The notes under the pieces are model-generated. The model made no database searches, was not told the origin of the DNA, and was given only the letters and a program-made list of their open reading frames with translations. From the NCBI RefSeq assembly GCF_013267355.1, contig NZ_CP053985.1, positions 2,790,001 to 2,854,000 on the forward strand: DNA of 64,000 bases. The letters run 5' to 3'. Positions 1 to 8,198 of the stretch are shown here, in pieces; position 1 is the stretch's first letter; the number at the start of each line of letters is the position of its first letter. This DNA is from Achromobacter pestifer. Lineage in GTDB: Bacteria > Pseudomonadota > Gammaproteobacteria > Burkholderiales > Burkholderiaceae_B. The position numbers and the translations under genes are program-made.

Positions 1-501
1 GACCTGGCTGAACACGTGGGCGTGAAGACGTCCAGCATCCACTATTACTTTCCGGGCAAGGACGACTTGCTCTACGAGGCCGTCGAAGGCTATAGCGCAC
101 GGGCGCTGGCTGCGGTGCGCGCCATCGATGCCTCGCTGTCGGCGCAAGAGCAGCTCGATCAATATCTGTCGATGATGGAGTCGCGCGCCTGCGGTTCGGG
201 CGAACTCTGTCTGGCCGGCATGCTGGCGGCCGAGGTCAATTCGCTGCCGGAACGCGTGCGCGGCGCATTGCAAGGGTTCTTCCGCGCGCACGAAGCCTGG
301 CTGGCCCGAGTGCTGGCAGAAGGCGCGGCGCAGGGCACGATGAAGTTCTCCGGCACTCCCGAGGCGGCCGGCCGCGCGGTGTTTGCGACGGTGCAGGGCT
401 GCATACTGATTGCGCGCCTGTTCCAACAGCCCGCGGCGTTGTGCGAGGCCATCGGCGCCCTGTACGTGGAGTGCGACGGCAAGCACGGCGGCGCAGCCTG
501 A
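1..501 (+). CDS. TetR/AcrR family transcriptional regulator (5' end missing)
   Basis: The reading frame is open from the first base, so the true start lies upstream of the window. The visible N-terminus is the second half of a TetR helix-turn-helix: a VGVKTSSIHYYFPGKDDLL stretch is the recognition helix and the start of helix 4. The rest is a helical ligand-binding domain with CGSGELCLAGML near the middle, a cysteine-containing pattern common in regulators of reductase or detoxification genes. Only about 30 residues are missing compared with the usual 190 or so. Its target is unknown because the upstream neighbour is not visible. A stem-loop follows the stop codon. Confidence 0.85.
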   Translation, partial: DLAEHVGVKTSSIHYYFPGKDDLLYEAVEGYSARALAAVRAIDASLSAQEQLDQYLSMMESRACGSGELCLAGMLAAEVNSLPERVRGALQGFFRAHEAWLARVLAEGAAQGTMKFSGTPEAAGRAVFATVQGCILIARLFQQPAALCEAIGALYVECDGKHGGAA

Positions 502-534
502 TCGTTCCTTCCCGATCCAAGCAGCCCATCAACC

Positions 535-570
535 ACGGCCGCCATGCGCAAGCAGGCGGCCGTTGTCTTT
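535..570. terminator. Stem-loop between convergent genes, likely intrinsic terminator
   Basis: A 9-bp perfect stem, ACGGCCGCC (535-543) with GGCGGCCGT (555-563), is followed on the plus strand by TGTCTTT. It lies between the TetR gene (plus) and the hydrolase gene (minus), so it may serve both. The T-run is short, which lowers confidence. Confidence 0.5.
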
Positions 571-581
571 ACGCGCCGGGA

Positions 582-1442
582 TCAGGCCGCGAGCAGCGCC
601 CGCGCCATGTCGACGCTGGTGCGCGCCTGTAGCCCCAAGTCGCGCATGCGTCGCTGGAATGTCGCCTGCGCCTCTTCGAAGCCCGCGACCGGGCTCATGC
701 AGTCGGTCAGCAACACCAGGCGCGACAGGTCGCGGCCGGGCAAGTGCTCGGCCAGATGCTCGACGGTGGCCTTGACGCAATGGCTGCCGGCTTGGCCGGC
801 GATGAGGATGAGTTCGGCGCGGTCCAGCGAATCCAGCAGGCTGCGGTTGAGCTGGCTGCGCGGATCGTCGGCGTCGGGGACTTCGGCCATCAGCGCGCTG
901 TAGTGCTCGGTCCAGGGATTCATGCCCTTGGGCACCTTGCGCACGATGAATTGGCGTTCGTCTTCCCAGCGGCTGTAGGCGGCGCGCACGTCCGCGTGGA
1001 CGTTGTGGCCCCAGGTGCCGATCTCGCAATGCAGCGGCCACACCATCAGGGTGTAGCGGCCGCGGGCTTCCAGTTCGTCCAGGTAGGACAGGGTGCGCGG
1101 CAGGTCGTCGTCGTGGCGCGGCCGGTATGCACCCGCGCGCAGTTGCGCCGCCGTGATCTGCGTGTACGGGGCCACGGGCTGGCCGTCGCCGGTGGACCAG
1201 AAGGTCGGGTGGGCGATGTCCAGGCGGTGGTGCGAATCCAGCGTCACCGTGATCGACGTGAGGGTGAGGGCGGTGGCGTCGATGAAGCGCGCCAGCCGCT
1301 GCATGTCGGCGTGGGCGCCGGCCACCGGCAGGGCGGGTGCATGCGCCGCGCCTGTCACGGGATCCGTGGGCAGGTAGGACTCAGGCAGATCGCAGAAGTC
1401 ATTCTGCGGATCGATGATCAGGAGGTGATTGGAGCGCGGCAT
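582..1442 (-). CDS. Isochorismatase/nicotinamidase-like cysteine hydrolase
   Basis: This belongs to the isochorismatase-like amidohydrolase superfamily, which cleaves amides or related bonds with an Asp-Lys-Cys triad. The nucleophile-acid motif LLIIDPQNDFCD lies just after the chosen start, and the catalytic cysteine is in AGQAGSHCVKATVEHL. The lysine is probably in the IVRKVPKGMNPW segment. The protein is longer than nicotinamidase PncA (about 210 residues), with an insertion containing WPLHCEIGTWGHNV, a layout seen in uncharacterised nicotinamidase-related proteins. I start at MPRSN because it directly precedes the first core strand; an in-frame ATG at 1490 would add 16 residues. The gene follows a micro-ORF by a few bases and is probably repressed by the TetR protein encoded upstream. 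The substrate is not known. Confidence 0.85.
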   Translation of the reverse strand: MPRSNHLLIIDPQNDFCDLPESYLPTDPVTGAAHAPALPVAGAHADMQRLARFIDATALTLTSITVTLDSHHRLDIAHPTFWSTGDGQPVAPYTQITAAQLRAGAYRPRHDDDLPRTLSYLDELEARGRYTLMVWPLHCEIGTWGHNVHADVRAAYSRWEDERQFIVRKVPKGMNPWTEHYSALMAEVPDADDPRSQLNRSLLDSLDRAELILIAGQAGSHCVKATVEHLAEHLPGRDLSRLVLLTDCMSPVAGFEEAQATFQRRMRDLGLQARTSVDMARALLAA

Positions 1443-1496
1443 GACGACGTTCGGGACAGGCGAACTCGAAATATAGAACGGGATGGCCATGTCATT

Positions 1497-1610
1497 CTAG
1501 AAAAGTACCAGATGCTCGGCGCAGTCCGGCAACTGCCTGAGCAGTGCGCGCCACTGCAGCCAGACGCTGGCCCCCGCTGAAACTGCGATCACTGCGATAA
1601 CGATCCACAT
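1497..1610 (-). CDS. Small hydrophobic peptide, 37 codons
   Basis: I do not recognise this peptide. It begins MWIVIAVIAVSAGASVWLQW, a single membrane-spanning helix, and ends with a short polar tail (RALLRQLPDCAEHLVLF). A strong Shine-Dalgarno (AAGGAG, seven bases before the ATG) precedes it, and a perfect 26-bp palindrome lies just upstream. It ends within about 55 bases of the hydrolase start, so both probably share a transcript. Support is the ribosome site, the membrane-helix composition and the operon position, not homology. It may be a micropeptide acting with the hydrolase or a translated leader. Confidence 0.55.
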   Translation of the reverse strand: MWIVIAVIAVSAGASVWLQWRALLRQLPDCAEHLVLF

Positions 1611-1623
1611 GTCAGGCTCCTTA

Positions 1624-1649
1624 TAATTTCGCACGATCGTGCGAAATTA
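1624..1649. promoter_or_regulatory. TetR operator upstream of micro-ORF/hydrolase unit
   Basis: This is a perfect 26-bp palindrome with the core GCACGATCGTGC, each arm continuing as TAATTTC. The same 12-bp core occurs in front of the TetR gene 680 bases away. The position just upstream of the micro-ORF ribosome site fits a repressor site for that TetR protein. Confidence 0.75.
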
Positions 1650-1691
1650 AAGTGAAGAATTGCCGGCACAGGCCGGCGCTAGGAAATACAA

Positions 1692-2309
1692 CTACTCGAG
1701 GTACTTGAAACTGCGGTAGGTGGAAATCAATCGTTCATAAGCCGCGCGCACGCGCTGAGGGGCCATCGGATCCCGCAGGAAGCGGGCGTCGTGCATCAGT
1801 CCGATCATCAGGCTGTAGACCTCGAACACGAGCTGCTCGGGATCCGTGTCCGGCCTGACGTGGCCGGCCTCCAGTGCCTGGTTGACCGTACGCAGCATGG
1901 CGGCGCGCCAGCGCCGCAGATTGCCTTCCAGCACTGAGCGCAGCGGCGATTCCACGTCGTCGTACTCGAAGGCGCCGGCCACATAGATGCAGCCGGTCAG
2001 CGTTTCGACATTGCTGGCGCGCTCGATCCAGAGCGAGACCAGGGCGTTCAAGCGCGGCAGGCCGCGGGGAAAAGCCATGGCCGGCGTGAAGACGGCCTCG
2101 ACGAAGCGGCGGTCGTATTCGTCCAGCACCGCCTGCTGCAAGGCTTCCAGCGAACCCACGCGCGAGAACACGCCGCTCTTGCTGATGCCCAGCCGCTTGG
2201 CGACCTGACCGAGCGACAGGCTTTCCATGCCCTGCGCCGCGGCCATGTCCAGGGCCGCGTCCACAATGGCCGCGAAGGTCAGCTCGCTTTTCTCGGTTTT
2301 GGCAGTCAT
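1692..2309 (-). CDS. TetR/AcrR family transcriptional regulator, probably autoregulatory
   Basis: A full-length TetR protein of 205 residues. The N-terminal DNA-binding domain (about residues 8-55) contains LGQVAKRLGISKSGVFSRVG, the helix-turn-helix. The C-terminal part is a helical effector and dimer domain of the type often annotated TetR_C, with conserved RLNALVSLWIE and FEVYSLMIGLMHDARFL segments. The start codon lies six bases from a palindromic site whose 12-bp core is repeated before the downstream micro-ORF and hydrolase genes, so it likely represses both itself and them. The effector ligand is unknown. Confidence 0.9.
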   Translation of the reverse strand: MTAKTEKSELTFAAIVDAALDMAAAQGMESLSLGQVAKRLGISKSGVFSRVGSLEALQQAVLDEYDRRFVEAVFTPAMAFPRGLPRLNALVSLWIERASNVETLTGCIYVAGAFEYDDVESPLRSVLEGNLRRWRAAMLRTVNQALEAGHVRPDTDPEQLVFEVYSLMIGLMHDARFLRDPMAPQRVRAAYERLISTYRSFKYLE

Positions 2310-2314
2310 GCGGC

Positions 2315-2341
2315 GAATTTAGCACGATCGTGCGAAAATTC
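2315..2341. promoter_or_regulatory. TetR operator at the TetR promoter
   Basis: An imperfect palindrome around GCACGATCGTGC (2322-2333), flanked by GAATTT and AAAATTC. Its core matches the perfect palindrome at 1624-1649. It sits directly before the TetR start codon, which suggests autoregulation. Confidence 0.75.
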
Positions 2342-2369
2342 GGCTATTATTTTTCAGGGTCACGCCCCG

Positions 2370-2399
2370 AAAAAAAACCGGACAGCCTGGCTGTCCGGT
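2370..2399 (-). terminator. Rho-independent terminator of glcB
   Basis: An 11-bp inverted repeat (ACCGGACAGCC and GGCTGTCCGGT, 2377-2399) is followed, read on the minus strand, by a run of seven or eight T (2370-2377). It lies 25 bases beyond the glcB stop codon. Confidence 0.85.
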
Positions 2400-2423
2400 C
2401 TTGTTGTGGCAAGCGCGCCGGAA

Positions 2424-4598
2424 TCAGGCCTGGGCGGCCTTGAACTCCAGGCGGTACTTGTGCAGCAGCGGCTCGGTGTAGCCGTTGGGCTGGGTCAGGC
2501 CTTCGAACACCAGCGCGCAAGCCGCCTTGAACGCCAGCGAGGTATCGAAGTTGCCGGCCATCGGGCGATAGAGCGCGTCGCCCGCGTTCTGGCCGTCGAC
2601 CACCTTGGCCATGCGCTTGAAGGTTTCCATGACCTGCTCGCGGTTGGTCACGCCGTGGCGCAGCCAGTTGGCGATGTGCTGGCTGGAGATGCGCAGCGTG
2701 GCGCGGTCTTCCATCAGGCCCACGTTGTGGATGTCCGGCACCTTGGAGCAGCCCACGCCCTGGTCGATCCAGCGCACCACGTAGCCCAGGATGCCCTGGA
2801 CGTTGTTGTCCAGTTCCTGCTGGATGTCCTGCGCGGACCACTTGGACGGGTCGCCGATCGGCACGGTCAAGAGGCCGCCCAGCAGGTCGTCGCGCACGCT
2901 GTCGAGCTTGGTGCGTTCCAGTTCCTGCTGCACCGCCTGCACGTCGACCTGGTGGTAGTGCAGCGCATGCAGCGTGGCGGCGGTGGGCGAGGGCACCCAG
3001 GCGGTGTTGGCGCCAGCCTTGGGATGGGCGATCTTCTGTTCCAGCATCGCGGCCATCAGATCCGGCATGGCCCACATGCCCTTGCCGATCTGGGCGCGGC
3101 CGCGCAGGCCCGCGTCCAGCCCGACCAGCACGTTGTTGCGTTCGTAGGCGGCGATCCAGGCGGTGGACTTCATGTCGCCCTTGCGCAGCATCGGGCCGGC
3201 TTCCATGCTGGAGTGCATTTCATCGCCGGTGCGGTCCAGGAAGCCCGTGTTGATGAAGGCCACGCGCGCGGCGGCGGCTTCGATGCAGGCCTTGAGGTTG
3301 ATGCTGGTACGGCGCTCTTCATCCATGATGCCCATTTTCAGGGTATTGCGCGGCAGCTTGAGCAGGTCTTCGACGCGATCGAACAACTCGCTGGCGAAGG
3401 CGGCTTCGACGGGGCCGTGCATCTTGGGCTTCACGATGTAGACGGAGCCGGTGCGCGAGTTCAGCTTGTGCTTGCGGTCCTGCAACGCGGCCAGGCTGGT
3501 GACCACGGCGTCCAGGATGCCTTCGGGAATCTCGCGGCCCTCGCGGTCCAGGATGGCGGGGTTGGTCATCAGGTGGCCGACGTTGCGCACGAACATGAGC
3601 GAACGGCCGTGCAGGGTCAACGGCGAGCCGTCGGGACGCGTGTAGTCGCGGTCGGCGTTGAGCTTGCGGGTGAAGGTCTTGCCGCCCTTGGTGACCTCTT
3701 CGGTCAGGTCGCCCTTCATCAAGCCCAGCCAGTTGCGGTAGACGTGGACCTTGTCGTCGGCGTCCACGGCGGCGATGGAGTCCTCGCAGTCCATGATGGT
3801 GGTGAGCGCGGCTTCCACCAGCACGTCCTTGACGCCGGCGGCGTCGGTCGCGCCGATGCTGTGGCTGCGGTCGATCTGGATTTCGAAGTGCAGGCCGTTG
3901 TTGTTGAGCAGGATGGCGGTGGGCGCGGATGCTTCGCCCTGGTAGCCGGTGAACTGCGCGGGATTCTTCAGGCCGGTCGAGCCGTTGGCGAGCGCCACGC
4001 GCAATTGGCCGTTCTCGATGCTGTAGCCGCGGGCGTCGGCATGCGAACCCTGGGCCAGCGGGGCGGCGGTATCCAGGAAGGCGCGGGCGCGGGCGATGAC
4101 GGCGGCGCCGCGTTCGGGGTTGTAGCCGCGGCCGGTGTCGCCGGGCGTGGCGGGGATGGCGTCAGTGCCGTAGAGCGCGTCGTACAGGCTGCCCCAGCGC
4201 GCGTTGGCGGCGTTCAGCGCGTAGCGCGAGTTGGACATGGGCACGACCAGCTGAGGGCCGGCCTGCTGCGAGATCTCGGTGTCGACGTTGTCGGTGGTGG
4301 CGCGCACGCTGGCCGGCTGCGGCAGCAGGTAGCCGATGCCTTCCAGGAATTTGCGGTAGGCGGCCGGGTCGGCGATGGGGCCGGGGTGGGCGCGGTGCCA
4401 GGCGTCGAGTTCGGCTTGCAGGCGGTCGCGTTCGGCGAGCAGGGCGCGGTTCTTGGGGGCCAGGTCGTCCACCAGGGCCGCAAAGCCTTGCCAGAAGCCG
4501 TCGGCATCCAGGCCGGTGCCGGGCAGGGCTTCCTGTTCGATGAATTGGTTGAGATTGGCCGCCACTTGCAGGCCGTGGTGCTGGATGCGTTGAGTCAT
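2424..4598 (-). CDS. glcB: Malate synthase G
   Basis: Condenses glyoxylate with acetyl-CoA to malate in the glyoxylate bypass and in glycolate/glyoxylate use; cytoplasmic. At 724 residues it has the size of isoform G rather than the shorter isoform A. Family signatures are visible: the opening [21 protein letters not shown], the central [32 protein letters not shown], and the [14 protein letters not shown] segment of the TIM barrel. It is divergent from a GlcC-like regulator, with two copies of a FadR-family operator between them, so induction by glycolate or a related acid is likely. A strong terminator follows it. Confidence 0.97.
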   Translation of the reverse strand: MTQRIQHHGLQVAANLNQFIEQEALPGTGLDADGFWQGFAALVDDLAPKNRALLAERDRLQAELDAWHRAHPGPIADPAAYRKFLEGIGYLLPQPASVRATTDNVDTEISQQAGPQLVVPMSNSRYALNAANARWGSLYDALYGTDAIPATPGDTGRGYNPERGAAVIARARAFLDTAAPLAQGSHADARGYSIENGQLRVALANGSTGLKNPAQFTGYQGEASAPTAILLNNNGLHFEIQIDRSHSIGATDAAGVKDVLVEAALTTIMDCEDSIAAVDADDKVHVYRNWLGLMKGDLTEEVTKGGKTFTRKLNADRDYTRPDGSPLTLHGRSLMFVRNVGHLMTNPAILDREGREIPEGILDAVVTSLAALQDRKHKLNSRTGSVYIVKPKMHGPVEAAFASELFDRVEDLLKLPRNTLKMGIMDEERRTSINLKACIEAAAARVAFINTGFLDRTGDEMHSSMEAGPMLRKGDMKSTAWIAAYERNNVLVGLDAGLRGRAQIGKGMWAMPDLMAAMLEQKIAHPKAGANTAWVPSPTAATLHALHYHQVDVQAVQQELERTKLDSVRDDLLGGLLTVPIGDPSKWSAQDIQQELDNNVQGILGYVVRWIDQGVGCSKVPDIHNVGLMEDRATLRISSQHIANWLRHGVTNREQVMETFKRMAKVVDGQNAGDALYRPMAGNFDTSLAFKAACALVFEGLTQPNGYTEPLLHKYRLEFKAAQA

Positions 4599-4700
4599 GC
4601 GGTTCTCTAGCGGTAAGGGACTGGCCGACGCCGCGCGCCGGGCGTATATCTGGTCCCGACATCATCGTTCGCGCCTGCCGCAATGTCCATATCAAAACCC

Positions 4701-4715
4701 ACTGGTCATACCAGT
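4701..4715. promoter_or_regulatory. GntR/FadR-family operator, glcB side
   Basis: ACTGGTCATACCAGT is a perfect palindrome with a 3-base centre and fits the FadR-subfamily consensus TNGTNNNACNA. It is one of two identical cores (TGGTCATACCA) in the glcB-regulator intergenic region. Confidence 0.7.
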
Positions 4716-4810
4716 TTGTGCACTGCCGTATGGGCAAAACCGTATTTTTTATGGTTTTATATCAGCTACTTACGGGGGTGTGATGCAAGGGTTCCAATTG
4801 GGGCTGCGCT

Positions 4811-4821
4811 TGGTCATACCA
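4811..4821. promoter_or_regulatory. GntR/FadR-family operator, regulator side
   Basis: TGGTCATACCA lies 16 bases before the start codon of the GntR gene and repeats the core found at 4703-4713. Binding here would block that gene's own leader, consistent with autorepression. Confidence 0.65.
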
Positions 4822-4837
4822 CTGGTGCGGAGAGTGC

Positions 4838-5602
4838 ATGTACGCGGAAATTGAAGAAAAGCCCCGCCAGGTGGCGGACGAGGTCGCCGAGCGGATCGAA
4901 CGCCTGATTCTGGACGGAGTGCTGAAGGCGGGCCAGGCGCTGCCTTCCGAACGGCGCCTGACCGAGAAACTGGGCGTGTCGCGCACAGCCTTGCGCGAAG
5001 GGCTGAAGCTGCTGCGCGCGCGCGAGATCATCCATACCGCGCAGGGCAAGGGTTCGTATGTGGCGCACATCTCCAAGGTGGACGCGGGCCCCTTGATGCA
5101 CCTGTTCAATTCCCAGCCGCGCACGCTCTACGATCTGCTGGAAGTGCGTTCGCTGCTGGAGGCCGAGTCCGCCAGGCTGGCGGCCATACGCGGCACCGAG
5201 GCGGACTTCATCATGATCCGCCGCCGTTATGACGAAATGGTGGCGGCGCAGGGCACGGCCACCGATACGGCGACGCACGCGCATCTGGACCACGCCTTTC
5301 ACCTGGCCATCTGCGAGGCCTCGCACAATCCGGTGCTGGTGCACACGCTGCAATCGCTGACGGACCTGCTGCTGGGCTCGGTCTTTGCCTGTGTCAACAA
5401 CCTGTACCACCGCCAACCCGAGAAGCGCCAGATCGACCGGCAGCACACGCGGCTGTTCAATGCCGTGACGGCGCGCCAGCCCGAGCAGGCGCGCAAGGCG
5501 GCCGCGGACCACGTCGACAGCGTGCGCCAGAGCCTGGCCGATATCGAGCAGGAAGAGCAGCGCCTGGTGCGCGCGACGCTGCGGCTGGAAGGCTGGAGCT
5601 AG
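4838..5602 (+). CDS. GntR-family (FadR subfamily) regulator, GlcC-like
   Basis: A 254-residue regulator with an N-terminal winged helix (about residues 8-75, with LPSERRLTEKLGVSRTALRE) and a C-terminal FCD effector domain. In the FCD domain, LLEVRSLLEAESARLAA, the HAHLDHAFHLAICEASHNP metal- or acid-binding segment and the final helix are visible. FCD proteins of this type (GlcC, LldR, PdhR) bind small carboxylates. Position divergent from glcB and the two operators in between suggest a GlcC role in glycolate/glyoxylate control. The ATG follows GGAGAG at good spacing. Confidence 0.88.
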   Translation: MYAEIEEKPRQVADEVAERIERLILDGVLKAGQALPSERRLTEKLGVSRTALREGLKLLRAREIIHTAQGKGSYVAHISKVDAGPLMHLFNSQPRTLYDLLEVRSLLEAESARLAAIRGTEADFIMIRRRYDEMVAAQGTATDTATHAHLDHAFHLAICEASHNPVLVHTLQSLTDLLLGSVFACVNNLYHRQPEKRQIDRQHTRLFNAVTARQPEQARKAAADHVDSVRQSLADIEQEEQRLVRATLRLEGWS

Positions 5603-5622
5603 CGTCCCGTGCTCTTGCGGGG

Positions 5623-5648
5623 CAGGACGCCAGAGGGCGCGCGTCCTG
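5623..5648. terminator. Short stem-loop between convergent genes
   Basis: CAGGACGC (5623-5630) pairs with GCGTCCTG (5641-5648). It fills the 48-base gap between the GntR gene and the convergent oxidoreductase gene. No clear T-run, so terminator function is only likely from position. Confidence 0.35.
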
Positions 5649-5650
5649 GT

Positions 5651-6775
5651 TCAGCGGTCGGCCATGGCGCCGCTGCCCGCCAGCGCCAGCGGCTTGCCCG
5701 CGTAGACCCGGCCAAAGCGGTTGTTGACGAACGCATCCAGGTCGATAGTCTCCTGCCCCACGAATCCGCGCTGCGGCAAGGCGCCCTGTGCCACGAGGTC
5801 CAGCGCGGCGCAGATGCCCGCCGCTGTGGATAGCTGGATGGCGCTCAGGCGATGGCCGTCGACTTCCGCGCCGAAGATGCGGATGGGGTAGGACTCTTCT
5901 TCCAGGCGTCCATGCCGGCGGCCGGACGCCGAGGCCTGGATCACGATCACGTCCTGTTCGGTGGTGGGGATGGCGGCTTCGAAGATTTCCTTGAGCAGGT
6001 CGCGGCGGTCGCGCAGGCGCAGGTCATTGAGCAGCAGTTTCATGATGCTGCAGTGGCCCGGGTAGCGCACCGATTTGTAGTCCACGTTGCGGGCGCGACC
6101 GAGCAGCGTGGCGGGCAGGGTGCCCAGTCCGCCCGAGGTGTTGAAGGCCTCGTATTCCACGCCATCCAGCGCGAAGGTCTCGTAGCCTTCCAGCGCGGGC
6201 ACGCTGGTCAGTTGGCCGTCGACGATGGCCTCGCAGGGGTTGCAGTATTCGTTGATCAGCCCCTCGGTGCTCCAGGTCAGGTTGTAGCGCAGGCTGTTGG
6301 AGGGGTAGCGTGGCAGCGCACCCACACGCATGCGCAGATCCAGCAGGGTATCGAAGCGGCGCGCCAGCGCGTTGCCGACCACGCCGATGAAACCCGGGGC
6401 CAGGCCGCATTGCGGCATCAGCACGCTGCGGGCGTTTTCCGCCAGCGCCTGGATGGCGTGCGTGCTGGCCACGTCTTCGGTCAGGTCGAAATAGTGCACG
6501 CCAGCCTTGGCGCACAGTCCGGCCACCGCGGCGGCGCGGTGAAAGGGCAGTGCGTTGATCACCGCGTAACGCCCTTCGATGCATTGCGCCACGCTGTCGT
6601 CATCGGAAATCTGGCGAGTTTCACAACCCAGTTCGGCCACGACGCGCAGGCGCTCGGGGTCCAGGTCGGCAACCAGCACCGAGTAGCCGCCGCTGCGTTC
6701 CAGCATCAGGGCAATGGCGAAACCGATTTTTCCGGCGCCCAGGAGTAGGACGGGCCGGCGAGAGGCGGTGGACAT
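5651..6775 (-). CDS. Saccharopine dehydrogenase-like NAD(P)-binding oxidoreductase
   Basis: A 374-residue member of the saccharopine dehydrogenase/LYS9 family. The Rossmann motif GAGKIGFAIALMLE is at residues 13-26, followed by an acidic end of strand two (VADLDPERL) that hints at NAD rather than NADP. HYFDLTEDVASTHAIQ and MPQCGLAPGFIGVVGNALA are typical of lysine-type amino-acid dehydrogenases in this family. The substrate is unknown: it could be saccharopine or a related secondary amine made from an amino acid and a keto acid. It is a single transcription unit, with the upstream gap holding an AT-rich, promoter-like stretch. Confidence 0.8.
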   Translation of the reverse strand: MSTASRRPVLLLGAGKIGFAIALMLERSGGYSVLVADLDPERLRVVAELGCETRQISDDDSVAQCIEGRYAVINALPFHRAAAVAGLCAKAGVHYFDLTEDVASTHAIQALAENARSVLMPQCGLAPGFIGVVGNALARRFDTLLDLRMRVGALPRYPSNSLRYNLTWSTEGLINEYCNPCEAIVDGQLTSVPALEGYETFALDGVEYEAFNTSGGLGTLPATLLGRARNVDYKSVRYPGHCSIMKLLLNDLRLRDRRDLLKEIFEAAIPTTEQDVIVIQASASGRRHGRLEEESYPIRIFGAEVDGHRLSAIQLSTAAGICAALDLVAQGALPQRGFVGQETIDLDAFVNNRFGRVYAGKPLALAGSGAMADR

Positions 6776-6880
6776 GGTGCGGCTCCTGCATGGAAGGGAG
6801 AGTGGGTGAGCTCATCCTATGCGCGGGCGCTGTCGATGTGTAGAGACTAAATAGTCGAATCGGCTGTAGGTAACGTTAAA

Positions 6881-6900
6881 TCGACTTAAATTAATGTCGA
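6881..6900. promoter_or_regulatory. Possible operator upstream of the oxidoreductase gene
   Basis: TCGAC (6881-6885) and GTCGA (6896-6900) form an inverted repeat around an AT-rich centre, in the promoter region of the saccharopine-dehydrogenase-like gene. The arms are short, so this is tentative. Confidence 0.3.
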
Positions 6901-6911
6901 AACGTCAAAAC

Positions 6912-6942
6912 GAAGCCCTCCGGTTTGGGGCCGGAGGGCTTC
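6912..6942 (-). terminator. Rho-independent terminator of the DUF4148 gene
   Basis: A 12-bp perfect stem, GAAGCCCTCCGG and CCGGAGGGCTTC, with a 7-base loop. Read on the minus strand it is followed by GTTTTGACGTTT. It lies 34 bases past the DUF4148 stop codon. Confidence 0.75.
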
Positions 6943-6976
6943 GGGGCGCTGCCTGGCCGGGGAGGCCAGGGGGGGA

Positions 6977-7369
6977 TCAGCTGCCCAGGGGCGGGTAGTC
7001 CAGGTTGCCGAAGGTGACCAGGCCTTCCGACTTGGCCTGGGCCAGTTCGGTGCGGACTTGGGCGCGGGTCAGCGAGGTGGCTTGTTCAGCGGCGGCGACG
7101 GGCGGGTAGTCCAGGTTGCCGAAGGTCACTTCGCCGGCGTTCTTGGCTTGTTGCAGTTCAGCTTGCACTTGCTGCGAGGTCAGGGTCGACTTCGGGGCGA
7201 TGGCGGCGGGGTAGCCTTCTTCGCCGAAGGTGTATTGGCCCGAAATCTTGGCTTGTTGCAGTTCGGCCTGGACTTGAGCGCGGGTCGGGCCCTGATCAGC
7301 CTCGGCGGCTTGGGCGCCGGCAGCCAGAACGGACATGGACAGCATCAAAGCGGTAGCAAGGGTTTTCAT
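6977..7369 (-). CDS. DUF4148 exported protein with three tandem repeats
   Basis: A 130-residue secreted or periplasmic protein of the DUF4148 family, common in Burkholderiales and of unknown function. A signal peptide (about residues 1-21, ending GAQA) is followed by three copies of a roughly 36-residue unit, each with QV.(A/T)EL.QAK..G..TFG...YP, at about residues 28-54, 63-90 and 100-127. The last two units share the exact peptide TFGNLDYPP. The start was chosen at the ATG preceded by GGAGGT and beginning the signal peptide; a longer frame upstream lacks these. Members are often stress- or virulence-regulated, but nothing here shows that. Confidence 0.85.
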   Translation of the reverse strand: MKTLATALMLSMSVLAAGAQAAEADQGPTRAQVQAELQQAKISGQYTFGEEGYPAAIAPKSTLTSQQVQAELQQAKNAGEVTFGNLDYPPVAAAEQATSLTRAQVRTELAQAKSEGLVTFGNLDYPPLGS

Positions 7370-7677
7370 AGCAGACCTCCGGTGTCTTGAGCTTGGGAGC
7401 CGAACCGCTGGCCTAACTGCCTGGGGTTCGCTTGCTGTGTCCCGATGAGATGCATTCTGGGCGCAAATCATCTCCGGATAAACCCTGATTCTCTGAAAAC
7501 ATCTTTCCAAAAAGAAGACTAATAGGTTTCTATTTAACCAAATGGCACCATGGATGGTGGAATTTCCATTTGATGACACCATAGGAGGTAGTCCACCCGG
7601 GAGGGGCGGAGGTCTGGCGGCGGGGGGAATGGTGCGCGCAGCCCCGGGAATGCCCCGGGGGCTGGCATGGAGGGGAA
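7370..7677. other. Intergenic region upstream of the DUF4148 gene
   Basis: The 308 bases between two minus-strand genes hold the DUF4148 ribosome site (next to 7370), an AT-rich promoter-like stretch around 7480-7560, and a small imperfect GC hairpin near 7640-7665 (CAGCCCCGGG and CCCGGGGGCTG) that may end the DUF1090 transcript. I see no convincing gene. Confidence 0.5.
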
Positions 7678-8082
7678 TCAGCGGTTCAGTTCGACCAGCG
7701 CGGCGTTGTACTCCGCCTGGGCTTCGTCCAGCTTGCGCTGGGCCTTGTCGATCTTGTCCTGCTTGCCCTTGGCGCGGGCCTGCTTGAGCTCGCTTTCGCG
7801 CTCGGCGACCTTGTTTTGCTTGTCGCGCACTTCGGCTTCACGCTGCGATTGCAGGCGGCTGTCGGTGCAGTTCGCCTTGGCTTCGGCCAGGGCTTTGCGC
7901 AACCCGGCCTCGCGGCGGGTATTGTTCTGCGCCTTGGCAGCGGCGATGTCGTTTTCGATTGCGCAGAACTTGGCGGCGCAGCCGCGCTGGGCCGAACAAT
8001 CGCTGGCGGCCTGTGCCGGAATGGCCACGAACGCGGCGGCTGCGGCGGCCGTCAAGGCCAGGGATTTGAGCAGTGAGGGCAT
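7678..8082 (-). CDS. DUF1090 family periplasmic protein (YqjC-like)
   Basis: A 134-residue exported protein. The signal peptide (about residues 1-25, ending PAQA) is followed by a two-cysteine segment (DCSAQRGCAAKFCAIEND) and a long charged helix rich in Lys, Glu, Ala and Gln that should form a coiled coil (residues 45-130). This is the layout of DUF1090, whose E. coli member is YqjC. Function unknown; a role in the envelope is only inferred from export. Confidence 0.8.
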   Translation of the reverse strand: MPSLLKSLALTAAAAAAFVAIPAQAASDCSAQRGCAAKFCAIENDIAAAKAQNNTRREAGLRKALAEAKANCTDSRLQSQREAEVRDKQNKVAERESELKQARAKGKQDKIDKAQRKLDEAQAEYNAALVELNR

Positions 8083-8160
8083 GCGTGGTCTCCGTAGTGC
8101 GTTGCGGAGGCTACATCATGGCCCCAGTCGGCGCCGCCGGCAATGCGCGGCGTCAACGGG

Positions 8161-8197
8161 GCATCAGCGCGGCCACCCGTGCGGCGCTGATGCGGCT
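8161..8197. terminator. Bidirectional stem-loop terminator
   Basis: A 10-bp stem, GCATCAGCGC (8161-8170) and GCGCTGATGC (8184-8193), with GGCTTTT on the plus-strand side. It lies just beyond the ubiA stop codon and most likely ends that transcript, though the T-run faces the other way. Confidence 0.55.
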
Positions 8198-8198
8198 T

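Noticed and set aside
2406..4610. 734-codon open frame on the plus strand opposite glcB
   Set aside because: It mirrors a well-supported malate synthase gene; the translation is rich in Val, Gly, His and Ala without domains, as expected of antisense frames in high-GC DNA.
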